Shown: piece after piece, positions 1 to 7,775 of the stretch
Layout of the letters: each line of letters begins with the position of its first letter
Position numbering within the stretch: the first letter of the stretch is position 1
Assembly (NCBI RefSeq): GCF_000423425.1
Contig: NZ_AUHY01000027.1
Coordinates: 1-36,383, forward strand
Direction of reading: 5' to 3'
From: Meiothermus rufus DSM 22234
Lineage (GTDB): Bacteria; Deinococcota; Deinococci; Deinococcales; Thermaceae
Length of the DNA: 36,383 nt
Notes under the pieces: generated by a model
What the model was told of the DNA's origin: nothing
Database searches by the model: none
What the model saw: the letters and a program-made list of their open reading frames with translations, nothing else
Made by a program: the position numbers and the translations under genes

Positions 1-295
1 AGCGAGTTCATGGCCGAGTTTGAGGAGGCCTGCTGTGCTCTGGGGATTGCCTTGTTTGTGCTGCCGCCGAGGAGTCCTAAACTCAATGGTCACGTGGAGC
101 GGGTGCAACGGACCTTTAGGGAGGAGCTCTATACCCGGCCTCTGCCCCCCCGGCTCAGCGAGCTACAGGCAGAGCTGGATGCCTACCTGGACCACTACAA
201 CCGCCGAAGGCCTCACATGGCCCTGGGGGGTCTTGCTCCCTTGGAGTATTTAGCTAAGATGCAGGAGGAGTCGGTTCCCCAGTCTCACATGTGTT
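1..295 (+). mobile_element. Right end of an insertion sequence (partial copy)
   Basis: This segment covers the transposase 3' end plus the terminal repeat at 281-295 (AGTCTCACATGTGTT). The perfect reverse complement of that repeat is at 36102-36116, in front of the transposase start at the other window edge. The window therefore begins inside one IS copy and ends inside a copy of the same or a near-identical element, both on the plus strand. The transposase stop codon lies within the repeat. Confidence 0.85.
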
Positions 296-297
296 GA
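1..297 (+). CDS. IS transposase, C-terminal part of DDE integrase domain (5'-truncated by window edge)
   Basis: The reading frame is open from base 1 and ends with TGA at 295-297, inside the terminal repeat of the element. The visible 98 residues are the end of an rve-type DDE integrase core: the stretch PPRSPKLNGHVERVQRTF carries the third catalytic Glu (in GHVER), followed by a YNRRRPH motif typical of IS481/IS3-like transposases. The two catalytic Asp residues lie outside the window. The N-terminus of what is probably the same kind of transposase is at the other window edge (36167 onward), same strand. The integrase-core assignment is secure; the exact IS family is not. Confidence 0.88.
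   Translation, partial: SEFMAEFEEACCALGIALFVLPPRSPKLNGHVERVQRTFREELYTRPLPPRLSELQAELDAYLDHYNRRRPHMALGGLAPLEYLAKMQEESVPQSHMC
281..295. repeat. Terminal inverted repeat of the IS, right end
   Basis: AGTCTCACATGTGTT matches, as a perfect 15-base inverted copy, AACACATGTGAGACT at 36102-36116. Bases outside the two repeats differ, which places the outer IS boundary at or very near 295. Confidence 0.85.
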
Positions 298-357
298 CCG
301 ATTACACCCACTTCACTGGGAGGGGTGGTTCGTGTTATTGTGCAGGTGCGCGTGAGA

Positions 358-391
358 CCGGAAAAGGTGTATCGCAGGATGCCTTTTCCGG
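358..391 (+). promoter_or_regulatory. Perfect 10-bp inverted repeat upstream of the peptide-importer gene
   Basis: CCGGAAAAGG (358-367) and CCTTTTCCGG (382-391) are perfect inverted copies separated by 14 bases. The hairpin lies between the IS end and the binding-protein start at 517. It has no trailing T-run, so a simple terminator is unlikely. It may be part of a structured 5' leader or an operator. I do not recognise a known riboswitch class in bases 300-500. Confidence 0.45.
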
Positions 392-516
392 CTGGGGAGG
401 GTGGAGAAAGCCCGACCTAGTTAGGCAAAGCTCGAGATACCGTAGCCTGCCCACACGACGCGACCATAAATCGCGTATTTCCCAGCCACAAGTAAGCCTA
501 AGTAGGAGGACCTGTG

Positions 517-2022
517 ATGAAGCGTTGGTTTCCCATCGTTGGCCTAGTGTTGGTGGCCCTGGCTGGGTGGGGTCTGGCCCAGCAGCGCGGGGGGGCGATC
601 ACCATTGCCATCCAGACCGAGCCGGCAGCCTGGGACCCCACCCAGGTCGCCGGGGCCGATATCTCCCGGGTGGTGTACGACAACGTTCTGCAGGGGTTGG
701 TCAAGCGCAACCCCAAGGGCGAGATCGTGCCCTCGCTGGCCACTCGCTGGACGGTTTCGGACTCGGGCCTGACCTATACCTTTACCCTGCGCCAGGGGGT
801 CAAGTTTCACGATGGTTCCGACTTCACCGCTCAGGACGTGCTGGCCAAGTTCAACCGGGCCCGCAACCCCGATACCCGGGCCTCGGGCCACCTGCGCCCC
901 GACCTCTACCGCGACATCGCCAACATCACCAGCCCCAACCCCAACACGGTGGTCTTCAACCTGCGCCAGCCGAATAACGACTTTTTGTTCATTCTTTCCC
1001 GCCCCGAGTCGCTCATCGGCCCGCGCAACCGCTCACTGGCCGAGCAGCGTACCCAACCCATCGGCACCGGTCCCTTCCGCTTTGCTGGGTGGGAGCGGGG
1101 GGTGGCGGTGCGCCTCGAGCGTAACCCCAACTACTACCTACAAGGCTTGCCCTATCTCGACCGGGTCAATTTCCGCTTCTTGGGGGACGGCGATGCCCAG
1201 CTGGCAGGGTTGCGGGCTGGCGATCTGGACGTTATCGCCTACAGCCTGCTGCCGGAGAACGCGGTGGTGCTCTCGCGGGATAACAACTTTAGGGTTTTCT
1301 CCGGTACTGCCACCGCAGAGGCCGTGGCCGGTTTCAACAACAGTCGCCCGCCCTTCAACGATGTGCGGGTGCGTCGGGCCATCACCCTGGCCACTAATAA
1401 GGACGAACTAATTCAAGGGGCCATGCTGGGCTACGGCACCAAGATTGGCTCCATGCGCTCGCCGGGCGAGGCCTGCTACGTAGACTTATCCAACTTTAAT
1501 GCCTACAATCCCGACGAGGCCCGCCGCCTTTTGGCCGAGGCTGGCTTCACCAACCAGAACCCTCTGCGCTTTACCTTCAACCTGGCTGCGGAGTTTCCCT
1601 ACGAGCGTCGGATTGGCGAGGCCATGGTGGCCCAGCTCAACCGCCTGGGGCCTTTGCAAGTGAGCATCCAGGTCACCGATTTCAATACCTGGATTCAGCG
1701 GGTCTTCACCCAGGCCGATTACGCCATGACCATCATCGGTCACGTGGAGGCCAACGACATCGGCAACTATGCCAACCCTCGCTACTACTGGCGCTACAAC
1801 AGCCCCCGCTTCCAGCAGCTTTTCACCCAGTACCTGCGGGCCCCCAACCAGACCAAAGCCTGTGAGGCCCTGGCCGCAGCCCAGCGCCTTTTGGCCGAGG
1901 ATGCGGCCGGCGTCTGGGTGATGAGCCTGCCAGCTTTGGGAGCCCACCGGGCCCGGGTGCAGAACTGGCCTGAGGGCTTCCTCAGCCCTGGGATTAGTGT
2001 GGCTGAGGTCTGGGTGCGCTAG
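517..2022 (+). CDS. ABC transporter substrate-binding protein, family 5 (peptide/dipeptide OppA/DppA type)
   Basis: A secreted solute receptor of 501 residues. It has an N-terminal signal peptide (MKRWFP, then a hydrophobic stretch to residue about 20, ending GLAQ). The SBP_bac_5 fold is recognisable by DPTQ near the N-terminus, the segment LRQGVKFHDGSDFTAQDV near residue 95, and RIGEAMVAQLNRLG in the second lobe. I start at ATG 517 because AGGAGG (504-509) lies 7 bases upstream; an in-frame GTG at 514 is too close. Two matching permeases (DppB/DppC type) follow, separated by a hairpin. The family binds peptides, nickel or sugars, so the substrate is not predictable here. No ATP-binding subunit is encoded nearby. 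Confidence 0.9.
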   Translation: MKRWFPIVGLVLVALAGWGLAQQRGGAITIAIQTEPAAWDPTQVAGADISRVVYDNVLQGLVKRNPKGEIVPSLATRWTVSDSGLTYTFTLRQGVKFHDGSDFTAQDVLAKFNRARNPDTRASGHLRPDLYRDIANITSPNPNTVVFNLRQPNNDFLFILSRPESLIGPRNRSLAEQRTQPIGTGPFRFAGWERGVAVRLERNPNYYLQGLPYLDRVNFRFLGDGDAQLAGLRAGDLDVIAYSLLPENAVVLSRDNNFRVFSGTATAEAVAGFNNSRPPFNDVRVRRAITLATNKDELIQGAMLGYGTKIGSMRSPGEACYVDLSNFNAYNPDEARRLLAEAGFTNQNPLRFTFNLAAEFPYERRIGEAMVAQLNRLGPLQVSIQVTDFNTWIQRVFTQADYAMTIIGHVEANDIGNYANPRYYWRYNSPRFQQLFTQYLRAPNQTKACEALAAAQRLLAEDAAGVWVMSLPALGAHRARVQNWPEGFLSPGISVAEVWVR

Positions 2023-2039
2023 AACCTTGTAGAAGCTGT

Positions 2040-2070
2040 GCCGATAGCCAAACACCTCTTGGCTATCGGC
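2040..2070 (+). terminator. Perfect 12-bp stem-loop between binding protein and permease genes
   Basis: GCCGATAGCCAA (2040-2051) and TTGGCTATCGGC (2059-2070) form a perfect 12-bp stem with a 7-base loop, 17 bases after the binding-protein stop. Only a short TATTTC follows. It is either a leaky terminator or an RNA-stabilising hairpin. Such hairpins often let a binding protein be made in excess over its permeases. Confidence 0.65.
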
Positions 2071-2141
2071 TATTTCGTTATGGAGCAGGCCCTGAAGCCT
2101 GAGCTTTGAGGGTAATATCTAGCCAGGAAGCCCATACCGCC

Positions 2142-3089
2142 ATGTTTGCCTATACGATTCGTCGCCTCGGCTTCGCTCTGGTCACCTTGTGGCTGGCCAC
2201 ACTTTTGGTGTTCGGGGCTATGTTGCTGATTCCAGGTAACCCGGCCCAGGCCATTTTGGGCATCGAGGCCACCCCCGAGGATGTGGCGGCCCTCGAGGCC
2301 CGCTTGGGCCTAGACAGGCCCCCTTTGGAGCGCTACTTGAACTGGCTGGGTGGGGTGCTACGGGGGGATTTGGGCCAGTCTATTCGCTACGAGACCCCCA
2401 TCGCCGAGCTTATCGTGGCCAGGCTGGGCATCACCTTGCCCATCGTGTTGATCTCCTTATTCCTAGCCACCTTGTGGGCGGTGCCTCTGGGGGTGCTGGC
2501 CGCCCGTCGGGCCGGTAGCTTGGTGGATCTAGGAGTCTCGATGGCCTCGTTGGTGGGGATTGTGTTGCCTTCTTTTTGGGTGGGGCTGATGTTTATCTAC
2601 ATCTTCATCGTCTGGCTCAAGCTGCCCCTGCCCACGAGTTTCCCCATTGGGGGCTGGGCAAACCTCGAGCGTGCCCTAGCGGCGCTGGTGCTGCCGGTAC
2701 TGACGGTAGCCCTAGCCAGTGCCGCGTTTTTGGTACGGCTGGTACGGGGCAGTGTGCTCGAGGTGCTCTCCCAGGACTTCATTCGCACCGCTCGGGCCAA
2801 GGGCCTGCTCGAGCGTCAGGTGCTCTACAAGCATGCCTTGCGCAATGCGGCCTTGCCGGTGGTAACGGTACTGGGGCTGGAGTTCGCTAACTTGCTCATC
2901 GCTACGGTGGTGGTGGAGACGGTTTTTGGCATCCCCGGCCTGGGCTCACTCTCCCTAACCGCCATCAGCGCGCGCGACTACCCGCTGGTGCAGGGGGTGG
3001 TGCTGGTAATCGCCGCTTTTATTGTGCTGATGAACCTGTGGGTGGATCTGCTCTACGCTCTACTCGATCCGAGGGTGAGTTATGCCTAA
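2142..3089 (+). CDS. ABC transporter permease, DppB/OppB type
   Basis: An inner-membrane subunit of the peptide-family importer, 315 residues from ATG 2142. It begins MFAYTIRRLGFALVTLWLAT, the classic DppB opening (first membrane helix). The periplasmic LDRPPLERYLNWL segment and a C-terminal EAA loop (RTARAKGLLERQVLYKHALR) that docks the ATPase are visible. About six membrane helices are expected. An in-frame TTG at 2106 would add 12 non-hydrophobic residues. AGGAAG at 2124-2129 is a rather distant ribosome site for 2142, so the start is moderately sure. Its 3' end overlaps the next permease gene by 8 bases. Confidence 0.9.
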   Translation: MFAYTIRRLGFALVTLWLATLLVFGAMLLIPGNPAQAILGIEATPEDVAALEARLGLDRPPLERYLNWLGGVLRGDLGQSIRYETPIAELIVARLGITLPIVLISLFLATLWAVPLGVLAARRAGSLVDLGVSMASLVGIVLPSFWVGLMFIYIFIVWLKLPLPTSFPIGGWANLERALAALVLPVLTVALASAAFLVRLVRGSVLEVLSQDFIRTARAKGLLERQVLYKHALRNAALPVVTVLGLEFANLLIATVVVETVFGIPGLGSLSLTAISARDYPLVQGVVLVIAAFIVLMNLWVDLLYALLDPRVSYA

Positions 3090-3894
3090 GCTGCCCCTTT
3101 CCCTTCGGCTAGGTGCTTTTTTGATCCTCTGCCTCTTGCTGATGGTATTGGCCAGTGCGTTGAGCCCTACCGACCCCAATGCCACCACCCCCAGCCGCCT
3201 GGCCCCTCCACTAACCCAGGGACACCCACTGGGCACCGACATCCTGGGCCGCGATACCCTGGCCCGAGTGTTGGCCGGAGCGCAGAACGCCCTGTACGTA
3301 GGCTTGATTGCGGTGGGTATTGGACTTTCTTTGGGGCTATTCTTGGGGGTGCTGGCCGGGTATGTAGGGGGATGGCTAGATCAGGTGCTCTCGGTGTTTT
3401 TGGAGGCCCTTTATGCCCTGCCAGCGCTGCTTTTGGCCTTGCTGCTGGCGGCTATTTTCCAACCGGGGGTGACCACCTCGATGGTGGCCATTGGCCTGGC
3501 TGCGGTACCCGCCTTTGCCCGGGTAGCCCGCGCCGGGGTGTTGTCGGTGAAAGCCCTGCCCTACATCGAGGCAGCCCGGGCGCTGGGTATGGGCCATGGG
3601 CGCATTATGCTGCGGCATGTTCTGCCCAACATCCTGGGGCCTTTGGTGGTACAGGCCAGCCTGGCCTTTGCGGTGGCCATTCTGGCTGAGGCTGCGCTTT
3701 CGTATCTAGGCTTGGGTACCCAGCCCCCCAACCCCAGCTGGGGCCGGATGCTGCGGGAAGCCCAGAGTTACCAGGAACTCACCCCTTACCCGGTTGTCTT
3801 CCCTGGCCTGGCCATTGGCTTGGCGGTGCTGGGCTTCAACCTGCTGGGCGACGGGCTGCGGGACTACCTCGACCCAAGGAAAAAAGGCCAATAG
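3082..3894 (+). CDS. ABC transporter permease, DppC/OppC type
   Basis: The second membrane subunit of the peptide-family importer, 270 residues. The motif HPLGTDILGRDTLARV (about residues 48-63) is diagnostic of DppC. The EAA loop EAARALGMGHGRIMLRHVLP (about residues 157-176) contacts the ATPase. The ATG at 3082 overlaps the end of the DppB-type gene, so the two are translationally coupled. The TAG stop overlaps the AGGAGG of the following dehydrogenase gene, which suggests one operon. Confidence 0.92.
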   Translation: MPKLPLSLRLGAFLILCLLLMVLASALSPTDPNATTPSRLAPPLTQGHPLGTDILGRDTLARVLAGAQNALYVGLIAVGIGLSLGLFLGVLAGYVGGWLDQVLSVFLEALYALPALLLALLLAAIFQPGVTTSMVAIGLAAVPAFARVARAGVLSVKALPYIEAARALGMGHGRIMLRHVLPNILGPLVVQASLAFAVAILAEAALSYLGLGTQPPNPSWGRMLREAQSYQELTPYPVVFPGLAIGLAVLGFNLLGDGLRDYLDPRKKGQ

Positions 3895-3903
3895 GAGGCA
3901 TCT

Positions 3904-4695
3904 ATGGACTACAAAGACCTGTTCCGACTGGAAGGTAAGGTGGCGCTGGTAGTGGGTGGGGGTTCGGGTATTGGGCAGGCTTCCTGCCAGGCCCTGGCGG
4001 CTCAGGGGGCTACCGTGGTGGTTGCCGATGTGCAGGCCGAGGCGGCTGCCGAGATGGTTTGCAGCATCGAGGCAAAGGGGGGCAAAGCCGAGGCCCGTGT
4101 GGTTAACATCACCGATGCCAACGGGGTTAGAGAGCTTATTCAGGCGATTCTGCAGCGCTACGGTCGGCTAGATGTGGCGGTCTCCACTCCTAGCATCAAT
4201 GTGCGCAAGCCTGCGCTGCGCTATACCGAGGAGGAGTTCGACCGGGTGGTGAGCGTCAACCTCAAGGGCACCTTCCATGTGCTCACCGAAGCAGGGCGGG
4301 CCATGGCCGAGCAGGGTTCGGGCTCGCTAATTGCTTTTTCCTCCATTCGCTCCCTGGTGGTGGAGCCAGGGCAGTCGGTATACGCCATGACCAAAGCCGG
4401 TACCGTACAGCTTGTGCGGGGCCTGGCGGTCGAGCTGGGCCCTAAGGGGGTACGGGCCAATGCGATTGCCCCCGGGGTGATCGACACCCCTCTAACCGCC
4501 CCCATCAAAAACCAGCCAGGCTGGTACAAAGCCTACGCCGAGCGCAGCATTCTTCAGCGCTGGGGCCGGCCAGAAGAGGTGGCGGCGGCGGTAGTCTTCC
4601 TGGCCTCACCGGCGGCTTCCTACATCACCGGCAGCGTGCTGTTCGTGGATGGCGGCTGGACGGCCATTGATGGCCGCTACACTCCTCCTCTGTAG
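3904..4695 (+). CDS. SDR-family NAD(P)-dependent oxidoreductase
   Basis: A classical short-chain dehydrogenase/reductase of 263 residues. The cofactor loop GGGSGIGQ is at residues 18-25, structural Asn119 sits in SVNL, the catalytic Ser is at 146/147, and Tyr160 and Lys164 are in YAMTK. PGVIDTPL follows in the substrate lid. The usual NNAG motif is replaced by STPS (94-97), which is atypical. The start is ATG 3904, with AGGAGG (3893-3898) overlapping the upstream permease stop, so it is probably the last gene of the peptide-importer operon and may act on the imported compound. The substrate is unknown; similar enzymes oxidise sugars, polyols or 3-oxoacyl groups. Confidence 0.88.
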   Translation: MDYKDLFRLEGKVALVVGGGSGIGQASCQALAAQGATVVVADVQAEAAAEMVCSIEAKGGKAEARVVNITDANGVRELIQAILQRYGRLDVAVSTPSINVRKPALRYTEEEFDRVVSVNLKGTFHVLTEAGRAMAEQGSGSLIAFSSIRSLVVEPGQSVYAMTKAGTVQLVRGLAVELGPKGVRANAIAPGVIDTPLTAPIKNQPGWYKAYAERSILQRWGRPEEVAAAVVFLASPAASYITGSVLFVDGGWTAIDGRYTPPL

Positions 4696-4738
4696 CCCGT
4701 GCTTTGCGTGGCTTTCAAACACATTCCAGGGGGTCTGA

Positions 4739-4744
4739 TATAGT
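4739..4744 (+). promoter_or_regulatory. Candidate -10 box for the sugar-type importer operon
   Basis: TATAGT lies 41 bases before the chosen start of the MalF-type permease, in the only gap between the dehydrogenase and this gene. No convincing -35 hexamer at standard spacing was found. Confidence 0.3.
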
Positions 4745-4785
4745 ACCCTGGTGCTGCTTGGCCTATGGGCCGGCGGAGAAGAGGG

Positions 4786-5619
4786 ATGGGTCGGAATAGT
4801 GCACACTGGTTTGCCCTCCCAGCAGTAGCGCTGCTGGGCGTGTTTTTGCTCTATCCCTTCTTGGATGTGTTGCGTTTTTCCACCTGGGACTGGTCGGGGC
4901 TTTCCGAGCCGCGGATGATCGGCCTCGAGAACTACCAGAAGATTCTGCGCGACCCCGATTTTTATAACAGCCTGCGCATCACCCTAATCTTTGGGGTGAT
5001 GACCCTGGTGCCCTTCGTTATTCTCTCTATTTTGCTGGCGCTGGCACTAGACGGCCAGCCCTACGAGCGCCCCGTTAAAGCCCTGCTCTTCTTGCCGGGG
5101 CTGGTGACGTTGGGTGGGGCTGCGGTGGCCTGGTACACCCTGTTTTCCCCCGAGTATGGCGCGCTGGCTTCGGTGTTTCCGGTTCCCCGCTGGGATCAGA
5201 GCCCCTTCTGGGCGCTGGTGCTGATCATGCTCTTTACTATCTGGCGGCATATCGGCTATGGGGTGCTGGTGGTCTCGGCCCGGCTCAAGGCCATTCCCCG
5301 AACCCTACTCGAGGCCGCCGCGGTGGATGGGGCCACCCCGGCCCAGGCTTTCCGCTACATCACCCTGCCCTTGCTGCGTCCGGCTATCACCTTTCTGGTG
5401 GTAATCGGTACCGTGCTTACCCTGCAGGGCTATACTGCGGTTTTTCTGCTTACCCGGGGAGGGCCTTTCGGGGGCACCGAGGTGCTGGGCTACTACCTCT
5501 ACAAAACCGGCTTTGAGGTGGGCCGCCTGGGCTACGCGGCTGCCCTCACGGTGGTCATTCTCATCCTGACTTTGGCCTTTGCCCTGGCCCAGGCCCGGCT
5601 TTTGCGGGAGGAACGCTGA
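4786..5619 (+). CDS. ABC transporter permease, MalF/UgpA type (family 1 importer)
   Basis: An inner-membrane permease of 277 residues with about six hydrophobic helices; the first spans WFALPAVALLGVFLLYPFL. The EAA loop EAAAVDGATPAQAFRYITLP typifies carbohydrate-uptake (CUT1) permeases, as does the end TRGGPFGGTEVLGYYLYKTG. I prefer ATG 4786, preceded by GGAGA (4775-4779), over the upstream in-frame ATG 4765, which has no ribosome site. It is coupled to the next permease through a TGATG overlap. The neighbouring binding proteins resemble UgpB, so glycerol-3-phosphate, its diesters or a sugar are possible substrates. No ATPase is encoded nearby. Confidence 0.9.
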   Translation: MGRNSAHWFALPAVALLGVFLLYPFLDVLRFSTWDWSGLSEPRMIGLENYQKILRDPDFYNSLRITLIFGVMTLVPFVILSILLALALDGQPYERPVKALLFLPGLVTLGGAAVAWYTLFSPEYGALASVFPVPRWDQSPFWALVLIMLFTIWRHIGYGVLVVSARLKAIPRTLLEAAAVDGATPAQAFRYITLPLLRPAITFLVVIGTVLTLQGYTAVFLLTRGGPFGGTEVLGYYLYKTGFEVGRLGYAAALTVVILILTLAFALAQARLLREER

Positions 5620-6413
5620 TGCGCTGGTTGGGGCATCTTTTGGTTTGGACGGTAACCCTACTGGTAGCCCTGCCCTTTATCTGGATGGCCTATGCGGCCT
5701 TTATCCCGCCTGAGGTGATCTTTAGCGGCGAGATTTTCAGCGCGCTGGGCTTCAGTCTGGCCAACTTCGAGGTGCTGGGCCGGGGCGGTTTCTGGGAAGG
5801 TTTCTGGGGCCGGCTTTTGTTCTCGGTGCTACTCACGGGCAGCGTAACCTTGCTACAGCTCACGACCGGCTTCCTGGCGGCCTACGCTATCAAGGAAGGG
5901 GCCCGGATTCTGCCCTTTTTCCTGGTGCTGCTGGCCATTCCGGTAGAGCTTTTGCTGGTGCCGCTGTACGGCCTTCTGGTCAACCTGCGGCTCTTGGATA
6001 CCCTCTGGGCTCTGGTGCTGCCCTTCGCCGCCAGCCCCTTCATCGTCTTCCTGCTTTTCCAGGGGATGCGAACTGTACCGGAAGAACTGCTGGAAGCAGC
6101 CCGCCTCGATGGGGCCGGGCATCGGGTTTTGCTGACGCGTATTTTGCTGCCACTGCTGCGCCCCCAGCTGATTGCTGCCGGGGTACTGGCCTTTGCCGCC
6201 CACTGGAACCTGGTGCTTTATCCGCGCATCGTGGCGGGCAGCAAGGAACTCAAGACGGTGCAGACCTGGATTACCGATTTGCAGCGCCAGAACCCCGCCG
6301 ACTGGGGGCCGCTTTCGGCGGCAGCCTTGGCTGCGACCCTGCCTTTGGTCATCCTCTACCTACTCTATGAGCGGCGGATTGTGGAGACCTTCGAGGAAGG
6401 GCTCAAGGGGTAG
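5619..6413 (+). CDS. ABC transporter permease, MalG/UgpE type
   Basis: The partner membrane subunit, 264 residues, starting at ATG 5619 within the TGATG overlap with the MalF-type gene. It opens with a membrane helix (LLVWTVTLLVALPFIWMAYA). The EAA loop EAARLDGAGHRVLLTRILLP is characteristic of MalG-like CUT1 permeases. NPADWGPLSAAALAATLP near the C-terminus is also typical. With the preceding permease it forms the channel for the two binding proteins that follow. Confidence 0.9.
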   Translation: MRWLGHLLVWTVTLLVALPFIWMAYAAFIPPEVIFSGEIFSALGFSLANFEVLGRGGFWEGFWGRLLFSVLLTGSVTLLQLTTGFLAAYAIKEGARILPFFLVLLAIPVELLLVPLYGLLVNLRLLDTLWALVLPFAASPFIVFLLFQGMRTVPEELLEAARLDGAGHRVLLTRILLPLLRPQLIAAGVLAFAAHWNLVLYPRIVAGSKELKTVQTWITDLQRQNPADWGPLSAAALAATLPLVILYLLYERRIVETFEEGLKG

Positions 6414-6419
6414 ACCAGC

Positions 6420-6441
6420 AAAGGGGCATCTGTGGCCCTTT
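6420..6441 (+). terminator. Weak stem-loop after the MalG-type permease
   Basis: AAAGGG (6420-6425) pairs with CCCTTT (6436-6441), followed by CTC. The short stem and lack of a long T-run make termination uncertain. Confidence 0.3.
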
Positions 6442-6470
6442 CTCATCCGGGCTATGGTAAACTAGGGCGG

Positions 6471-6490
6471 GGCTCGAGGTGCCTCGAGCC
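6471..6490 (+). promoter_or_regulatory. 9-bp palindrome in the leader of the first UgpB-like gene
   Basis: GGCTCGAGG and CCTCGAGCC are perfect inverted copies separated by two bases, just downstream of the AT-richer CTATGGTAAACT (6452-6463), which may hold a -10 box. It could be an operator or a 5' UTR hairpin. CTCGAG is very common in this genome, so the palindrome could partly reflect that bias. Confidence 0.35.
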
Positions 6491-6505
6491 GTGGGGGTTA
6501 TGCCC

Positions 6506-7705
6506 ATGCGCTTGTTGATGCTCGTTGCTCTGGGATGGGGGTTGGCCCTAGCCCAGCGTCCGTTGGATATCCCCTTTTGGCATACGGCCGGGCCACCTGG
6601 CCAGGAAATCTTGGAGGCCCATATCCGCGAGTTCAACGCCTCGCAGCGGGAGTACCGCATTGTGCCTAGCTTTGTGGGCGATTACCGCGAGGGTGGACTC
6701 AAGCTTCTGGCCGCTTTGCGCTCGGGTGGGGCGCCAGTCCTTTTCCATGCGGAAATCTCTTTCTTGGGGCGCCTGGCCCAGGACAACGTGGCCTTGCCTC
6801 TGGACGCTTACCTGAGCGGCCTACCCACCGATTTTTACCCGCGTTTCCTGGACACCGGTAAGCTTCAGGGGCGTACCTATGGCCTGCCGCTGGGCCTCTC
6901 CCTGCCGGTGTTTTTCTACAATGCCGATCAGTTTGCTGCCCGGGGTCTGGGGGCTCCCCGTACCTGGGAGGATGTGGCCACCGCAGCCCAGCGCCTGACC
7001 ACCCGGGCCGCCAAGGGGTATATCGTCTCCAGCGATATCTACAGCTTCAACGTGCTGGTGATGAGCCGGGGGGGCTCGCTGGTAGATGCTCAGGGTCGGC
7101 CTGACTTCACCAACCCCAAGGTGGTGGAGAGCCTGGAGTACCTGCAAAGCCTGGTGCGGCGGGGTGTGGCCCAGAGCCGCAATATTGCCGAGGCCCAGTT
7201 CTCGGTGGCCGACTTTTTGCGCACCAAGGCTTTTATGGGCATTGCGCCCATCACCATGTGGCCCCTTATCGAGAACCGGGCCCCCATTCCCTTCCGCCTG
7301 GGTGTAGCGGCAGTGCCGCGTTCTGAGGGGGGCAAAGTGCCGCTAGCCGGAGGTACGCTGGTGGTGCTACGAGGGGCCAGTGAGCAGCAGACGCGGGGTG
7401 CCGTGACCTTCTGGCGCTACTTGATGGAACCAGCCAACATTGCTCGTTGGGTGCAGGCCACCTATTACATGCCCATGCGCCGCTCGGCCCAGCCTTTGCT
7501 GGAGGACTTCTACCGTGAGGACCCCCGCCGCCGGGTGGCCTTCGCTCAGGTAGAGCATGCCGATGTTTGGTTGCAAGACCCCGAGTTTACCGTCTGGTAT
7601 AGCTTCTTGGAGGACGCCCTCGAGCGCGCCCTAAAAGGCAATGCCACCCCCCGCCAGGTGTTGGAAGAGGCCCAGCGCCGGGCTCTGGCAGTGGAGCGGC
7701 GGTAG
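6506..7705 (+). CDS. Extracellular solute-binding protein, family 1 (UgpB-like), first of two tandem paralogs
   Basis: A secreted receptor of 399 residues with signal peptide MRLLMLVALGWGLALAQ. Features shared with UgpB-type proteins are PFWHTAG near residue 24, EFNASQREYRIVPSFVGDY and GAPVLFHAE. I take ATG 6506 because its length and signal peptide match the paralog downstream; ATG 6500 and GTG 6479 are alternatives. It lies after the permease pair with a 92-base gap containing a palindrome. About half of its residues agree with the next gene, so the two arose by tandem duplication and probably share the permeases. The ligand is unproven: sn-glycerol-3-phosphate, a diester, or a sugar. Confidence 0.88.
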   Translation: MRLLMLVALGWGLALAQRPLDIPFWHTAGPPGQEILEAHIREFNASQREYRIVPSFVGDYREGGLKLLAALRSGGAPVLFHAEISFLGRLAQDNVALPLDAYLSGLPTDFYPRFLDTGKLQGRTYGLPLGLSLPVFFYNADQFAARGLGAPRTWEDVATAAQRLTTRAAKGYIVSSDIYSFNVLVMSRGGSLVDAQGRPDFTNPKVVESLEYLQSLVRRGVAQSRNIAEAQFSVADFLRTKAFMGIAPITMWPLIENRAPIPFRLGVAAVPRSEGGKVPLAGGTLVVLRGASEQQTRGAVTFWRYLMEPANIARWVQATYYMPMRRSAQPLLEDFYREDPRRRVAFAQVEHADVWLQDPEFTVWYSFLEDALERALKGNATPRQVLEEAQRRALAVERR

Positions 7706-7775
7706 GGCTGACCTGGCGCTGACGGCTGGATGCTTCCCTGTTTGTGCGTAGAATGGAGCTACCCACAGGAGGAGC

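Noticed and set aside
291-977. Long plus-strand reading frame overlapping the IS end and the binding-protein gene
   Set aside because: Low-complexity Arg/Pro/Gly translation; it is a shadow of the binding-protein gene in another frame.
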